Of a stretch of DNA of 64,000 nt, positions 60,653-64,000 are shown in pieces (within the stretch, counting starts at the first letter, position 1; each line of letters begins with the position of its first letter). The translations under genes and the position numbers were made by a program. This DNA is from Paractinoplanes lichenicola (GTDB lineage Bacteria > Actinomycetota > Actinomycetes > Mycobacteriales > Micromonosporaceae): positions 186,001 through 250,000 of the forward strand of contig NZ_JAENHO010000001.1 in the NCBI RefSeq assembly GCF_016785085.1, read 5' to 3'. Under the pieces are notes generated by a model that was not told the DNA's origin, searched no databases, and worked only from the letters and a program-made list of their open reading frames with translations.

Positions 60653-61225
60653 ATGCGTGAAATTGTGTACACGGGGTTCATGTCGCTCGACGGTGTCATC
60701 GACTCCCCCGGCGGCGTGGTCGAGGGTCACCGCAGCGGCGGCTGGGTCTTTCAGGACCTCGAGTTCGTGCCGGAGGCGTGGACGATCAAGGGCGAGGAGC
60801 TCGCGGAGACGTCGGCCCTGATGTTCGGCGGCCGCAGCTACGAGGCGTTCGCCGCGGTCTGGCCCGGCTCGGCCGACCACGCCGACTACAAAGACCTTCC
60901 CAAGTACGTCGTGTCGAGCTCGCTGTCCGAGGACGCGCTGGTCGACGGCTGGGGCCCGCAGACGATCCTGCGCTCCACCGACGAGGTCGCCGAGCTCAAG
61001 AGGGGCGAGGGCGGCGCCATCTTCATCCACGGCAGCGCCGAACTGGCCCGGCGGCTCTCCGAGGCGGGCCTGATCGACCGCTATCACCTGCTGGTCTTCC
61101 CGGTGCTGCTGGGCGCGGGCAAGAGCCTGTTCAGCCGGGCGGACAACGACAAGCGCATGCTGACCCTGCGCTCCTCCGAGGCCTACAAGAACGGCATCCT
61201 CAAGCTGATCTACGACGTCAACTGA
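60653..61225 (+). CDS. Dihydrofolate reductase-family protein (RibD C-terminal-like)
   Basis: A 190-aa protein. YTGFMSLDGVIDSPGG at the N-terminus, ALMFGGRSYEAFA, GGAIFIHGSAELARRL and HLLVFPVLLGAGKSLF are the blocks of the RibD-C/YyaP group of NADPH-dependent reductases. ATG 60653 is chosen over an upstream in-frame GTG. Substrate unknown. The 3' end overlaps the convergent AraC-type gene by 16 bp. Confidence 0.9.
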   Translation: MREIVYTGFMSLDGVIDSPGGVVEGHRSGGWVFQDLEFVPEAWTIKGEELAETSALMFGGRSYEAFAAVWPGSADHADYKDLPKYVVSSSLSEDALVDGWGPQTILRSTDEVAELKRGEGGAIFIHGSAELARRLSEAGLIDRYHLLVFPVLLGAGKSLFSRADNDKRMLTLRSSEAYKNGILKLIYDVN

Positions 61226-61920
61226 CCCTCGAGGTTGAGCGAGATCGCGCCGCCGGCGCCCGCGCGCAGCTGTTTCGAGGTGCGGCCGACGTAGCGGCGC
61301 AGGGCGCGGGCCAGGTGCGGCTCGTCGAAGTAGCCGAGGCCGGTGACCACATCGGCCGCCGGGGTGCCCGCGGCCAGCAGCGTCGAGGCCTCGGTGACGC
61401 GTTCGATCTGGTGGACCGTGCCCCGGGTCAGGCCGGTGGCGGCGCGGAAGCGGCGTTCGAGGGTGCGCGGGGTGACGTCGGGCCGGCCGCCGCGGCGGAC
61501 CTCGGTCACCAGCGGGTCGCGGACGACGGCGCCGGCGCGGACCAGCCGGTCGACCAGGGCCTCGGCGTCGTCGGGACCCGGGGTCTCCCAGCGGTCGCCG
61601 GCCAGCGAGAAGAACCGGCCGGTGGCGCCGGGCAAGTCGAGACCACCGTTGACCAGGGCCGGCGTGGGCATGATGCGCAGTGACGTGCCGACGGCGAACT
61701 GGATGCCGACGAACGTGGCGCCCTCGGGCACGGGCGCCGCGCTGGGGCCGGTCTCGGGGCCGGTGACCGCGGCGTACGAGCGGCCGTGCTGCTGCCAGAA
61801 CACCAGGCCCCAGTGCACGCCCGCCACGGACGTCATCGCGCTGACCCGCTCACTCGTGCAGGTCCAAACCTCGCTGACCCACGGCGAATCCGACTCGCGC
61901 GTCCGGAATCGCAGGTGCAT
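61210..61920 (-). CDS. AraC-family transcriptional regulator
   Basis: A 236-aa protein. The C-terminal double HTH is visible: TPRTLERRFRAATGLTRGTVHQIERVTEA, then ADVVTGLGYFDEPHLARALRRYVGRTSKQLR. The N-terminal part is an uncharacterised effector-binding region. ATG 61920 is used. It is divergent from the mannanase gene across 139 bp but is not an obvious carbohydrate regulator; its target is unknown. Confidence 0.9.
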   Translation of the reverse strand: MHLRFRTRESDSPWVSEVWTCTSERVSAMTSVAGVHWGLVFWQQHGRSYAAVTGPETGPSAAPVPEGATFVGIQFAVGTSLRIMPTPALVNGGLDLPGATGRFFSLAGDRWETPGPDDAEALVDRLVRAGAVVRDPLVTEVRRGGRPDVTPRTLERRFRAATGLTRGTVHQIERVTEASTLLAAGTPAADVVTGLGYFDEPHLARALRRYVGRTSKQLRAGAGGAISLNLEGQLTS

Positions 61921-61990
61921 TCGCCGAAGCGTACGGGAAACGGTTCGCCTGACACACCGCTCGCGGCATTGCATCGATGTTTCCGAATGG

Positions 61991-62034
61991 TTGACAACGC
62001 TGTCACGCTCACGCAGGCTTTGGGAGCGCTCCCA
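61991..62034 (+). promoter_or_regulatory. Mannanase promoter with CebR-type operator
   Basis: TTGACA (61991-61996), 17 bp, then CAGGCT (62014-62019) gives a plausible promoter. The perfect palindrome TGGGAGCGCTCCCA follows at 62021-62034, identical to the one before the LPMO gene. CebR binding here would block the mannanase until cello-oligosaccharides are present. Confidence 0.85.
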
Positions 62035-62059
62035 GTCCCCCTATCCCCGAGGTGACCAC

Positions 62060-63424
62060 GTGAACATGCGAAGAAGATGGCTGGCCGGACTCGCCGCCCT
62101 GGCCGCGGCGGCCGGGCTGGCGCTGACCGTCGCCACCCAGCCCGCGGCCGCGGCGACCGGCATCAAGGTCAGCGGCACCCAGATCCTCGAGGCCAACGGC
62201 AACCCGTTCGTCATGCGCGGCGTCAACCACGCGCACACCTGGTACGCCGACCGGTTCTCGTCGCTGGCCGACATCAAGGCCCTGGGCGCCAACACCGTAC
62301 GGGTGGTGCTGAGCACCGGCGACCGGTGGACCCGCAACGACGCCGCCGACGTGTCCCGGGTGATCGCCGAGTGCAAGCGGCTCAAGCTGATCTGCGTGCT
62401 CGAGGCCCACGACACCACCGGCTACGGCGAGGACGCGGCGGCCACGACCCTGGCCAAGGCGACCGACTACTGGATCGGCATCGAGAGCGCGCTGGACGGG
62501 CAGGAGAACTACGTCGTCCTGAACATCGGCAACGAGCCGTACGGGAACCAGAACGCCACTGGCTGGATCAACGACACCAAGACCGCGATCAGCCGGCTGC
62601 GGGCCGCCGGGTTCGCGCACGCGCTGATGGTCGACGCGCCCAACTGGGGCCAGGACTGGCAGTTCATCATGCGCGACAACGCGGCCTCGGTGTTCGCCGC
62701 CGACCCGCAGCGCAACACGATCTTCAGCATCCACATGTACGGCGTGTTCGACACGGCGGCCGAGATCACCGACTACATCGGGCGGTTCCAGACGGCCGGG
62801 CTGCCGCTGGTGATCGGCGAGTTCGGCTTCAACCACTCGGACGGCAACCCCGACGAGGACACGATCCTGGCCACCGCCCAGGCCCGCGGCATCGGCTATC
62901 TGGGCTGGTCGTGGAGCGGCAACGGCGGCGGCGTCGAGTATCTCGACATGGTCACCGGCTTCAACCCGGCCCAGCTGACGACGTGGGGCACCCGGATCTT
63001 CAACGGCGCGAACGGCATCAAGGCCACGGCACGCGAGGCGACCATCTACGGCGGCACCACCCCGCCGACAACGCCGCCGACCACTCCCCCGACAACGCCT
63101 CCCACCACCCCGCCCGCGTCTGGCGCGTGCACGGCTACCTATGCGGTAACCGGTTCTTGGGGCAGCGGCTTCCAGGGCGCGGTGACCGTCACCGCCGGCT
63201 CGGCGGCGATCCGCGGCTGGACCGTCACGTGGACGTGGCCGAGCGGTCAGCAGTTCACCAACACCTGGAACGCGTCGGTGACCACCTCGGGCAGCGCGAT
63301 CACCGCCCGCAACATGCCCTACAACGGCGCTCTGGCCGCGGGGGCGAACGCGACCTGGGGCTTCACCGCCTCGAGCACCGGCACCAACACGGCGCCCACC
63401 GCCGTGACCTGCGCCGCCGCCTGA
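62060..63424 (+). CDS. Secreted GH5 (subfamily 8-like) endo-beta-mannanase with CBM2
   Basis: A 454-aa exported enzyme. The signal peptide (MRRRWLAGLAALAAAAGLAL...AAAA) ends near residue 32. The GH5 catalytic domain spans about 33-330, with acid/base E159 in NIGNEPYGN and nucleophile E254 in VIGEFGF. FVMRGVNHAHTWY and GWSWSGNGGGVEYLD match the bacterial GH5_8 mannanases. A TTPP repeat linker (333-352) leads to a family 2 carbohydrate-binding module from C357 to near the end. GTG 62060 has GAGGTGA well spaced; ATG 62066 is the alternative. Confidence 0.93.
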   Translation: MNMRRRWLAGLAALAAAAGLALTVATQPAAAATGIKVSGTQILEANGNPFVMRGVNHAHTWYADRFSSLADIKALGANTVRVVLSTGDRWTRNDAADVSRVIAECKRLKLICVLEAHDTTGYGEDAAATTLAKATDYWIGIESALDGQENYVVLNIGNEPYGNQNATGWINDTKTAISRLRAAGFAHALMVDAPNWGQDWQFIMRDNAASVFAADPQRNTIFSIHMYGVFDTAAEITDYIGRFQTAGLPLVIGEFGFNHSDGNPDEDTILATAQARGIGYLGWSWSGNGGGVEYLDMVTGFNPAQLTTWGTRIFNGANGIKATAREATIYGGTTPPTTPPTTPPTTPPTTPPASGACTATYAVTGSWGSGFQGAVTVTAGSAAIRGWTVTWTWPSGQQFTNTWNASVTTSGSAITARNMPYNGALAAGANATWGFTASSTGTNTAPTAVTCAAA

Positions 63425-63492
63425 CGCACTCCATGGCCCCGTCAAGATCGCCCGACAGAGCGGCTTGATCGGATCGGGGTCCCGCGACACAC

Positions 63493-63529
63493 GGCCGCTC
63501 CGGGCCCGGTCCAACCACCCGGAGCGGCC
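63493..63529 (+). terminator. Terminator hairpin after the mannanase gene
   Basis: GGCCGCTCCGGG (63493-63504) and CCCGGAGCGGCC (63518-63529) are perfect 12-bp arms with a 13-nt loop, about 70 bp beyond the mannanase stop. No T-tract. Bases 63530-63622 then hold the upstream region of the next gene. Confidence 0.82.
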
Positions 63530-63622
63530 CCAGTGCAGGGGCACCGAGTGAAGCCGATGTGCTGTGATGGTCGTCTTGAGACCGGAAGATCCGGTACGCC
63601 CGGCCGAAGGAGACCACTGCAG

Positions 63623-64000
63623 ATGTCCTCGGCGGCTCTTCTGGCGGAGCGGTTGTCGCGGGCGGGGATCGACGACGTCGTCACCGTCGAGCCGGTGAGC
63701 GGCGGGCTGGCCGCGCTCGCGGGGAGAGCTCTTCGCAGGAACGGGCCGCCGGTCTTCGTCAAAGCCTTCGCCGAAGCAACGGGCACCAGCGCTTTTGTCG
63801 CGGAGGCCGAAGGGCTGGCCGCCCTGCGTGAGCTCGGCGGGCTGGCGACACCCGACGTCCTGGTGGCGAACCACGAGGTGCTCGTGCTGTCGCTTTTGCG
63901 GCCGAGGCCGGCCACGGAATCCTTCTGGGAGCAGTTGGCCCACGCGCTGGCCCACCTGCACACGAACACGGTCCACCCCCGCTTCGGGTGGCACCGTGAA
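63623..64000 (+). CDS. Fructosamine kinase-family protein, N-terminal part (runs off the window)
   Basis: 126 codons are present, open to the edge. They begin MSSAALLAERLSRAGIDDVV and include VEPVSGGLAALAGRAL, PPVFVKAF (ATP-site Lys), FVAEAEGLAALRELGG and LAHALAHLHTNTVHPRFGWHRE, the last matching the family's LHxxT-xxxFGWxxxN block. The family phosphorylates ketosamines during deglycation. AAGGAGA lies 10 bp before ATG 63623. The catalytic HGD motif should lie beyond the window. Confidence 0.85.
   Translation, partial: MSSAALLAERLSRAGIDDVVTVEPVSGGLAALAGRALRRNGPPVFVKAFAEATGTSAFVAEAEGLAALRELGGLATPDVLVANHEVLVLSLLRPRPATESFWEQLAHALAHLHTNTVHPRFGWHRE

Noticed and set aside
1..64000. tRNA, rRNA, riboswitch or insertion-sequence features
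   Set aside because: Reading through the gaps I found no cloverleaf-like sequences with anticodon arms, no rRNA, no transposase domains and no terminal inverted repeats with target duplications.

Overview
The window is GC-rich actinobacterial DNA. Together these features point to Micromonosporaceae, most likely an Actinoplanes-like organism: a chemosensory operon in a high-GC background, secreted polysaccharide-active enzymes with a CBM2 domain, a SigE-family sigma-factor remnant, clpP pairs, and many GTG/TTG starts with 4-nt ATGA/GTGA overlaps. Genus assignment is inference. I saw no rRNA, tRNA, CRISPR array or insertion sequence.

Layout. (1) 1-3367: a leftward kynurenine operon (tryptophan 2,3-dioxygenase, kynureninase, and the first 19 codons of kynurenine 3-monooxygenase at the edge), with a divergent Lrp/AsnC regulator and an XRE-cupin regulator. 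(2) 3380-4486: an alpha/beta hydrolase, probably kynurenine formamidase, carrying a degenerate type II dehydroquinase-like N-terminus. Its upstream gap holds DnaA boxes and a 45-bp tandem repeat. (3) 4815-19513: a twelve-gene leftward operon in which nearly every junction overlaps or almost touches: peptide/nickel-type ABC importer, hydantoinase/oxoprolinase A subunit, two B subunits, amidohydrolase, NTF2-like protein, zinc-type quinone oxidoreductase, TIGR04076 protein and LLM flavin oxidoreductase. It looks like uptake plus catabolism of an unidentified small N-containing compound. (4) 19795-20955: XRE regulator divergent from a methionine aminopeptidase, with GGTAT/ATACC operator elements. 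(5) 20963-31453: a ten-gene chemosensory operon with a double-hairpin soluble receptor, a triple CheW, a HEAT protein and a STAS-like protein. (6) 31828-35415: two large genes of unknown function, divergent from the chemosensory operon across a strong palindrome.

(7) 35412-39843: assorted genes, including a decayed TetR gene, an LPMO behind a CebR-type operator and a TraB-like protein. (8) 39844-41767: a clpP pair with two PopR-like boxes upstream and a convergent PopR-like regulator ending in LAA. (9) 41836-42526: a sigma factor and its companion gene fused by an internal deletion. (10) 42588-58240: a leftward region combining the N-succinylamino-acid racemase trio (racemase, GNAT, M20 hydrolase), an S9 peptidase fused to a class C beta-lactamase-type hydrolase, a stand-alone paralogue of that hydrolase, a PucR regulator and a second peptide-type ABC importer with a permease-ATPase fusion. 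The set fits uptake and salvage of D-amino-acid peptides. (11) 58365-61920: TetR/SDR, a second SDR, a DHFR-like protein and an AraC regulator. (12) 62060-63424: a secreted GH5 mannanase-CBM2 behind a second CebR-type operator, then a perfect terminator hairpin. (13) 63623-64000: start of a fructosamine-kinase-family gene.

At whole-window scale, the palindrome CCGTACGG recurs about 33 times where about 3 are expected from composition.
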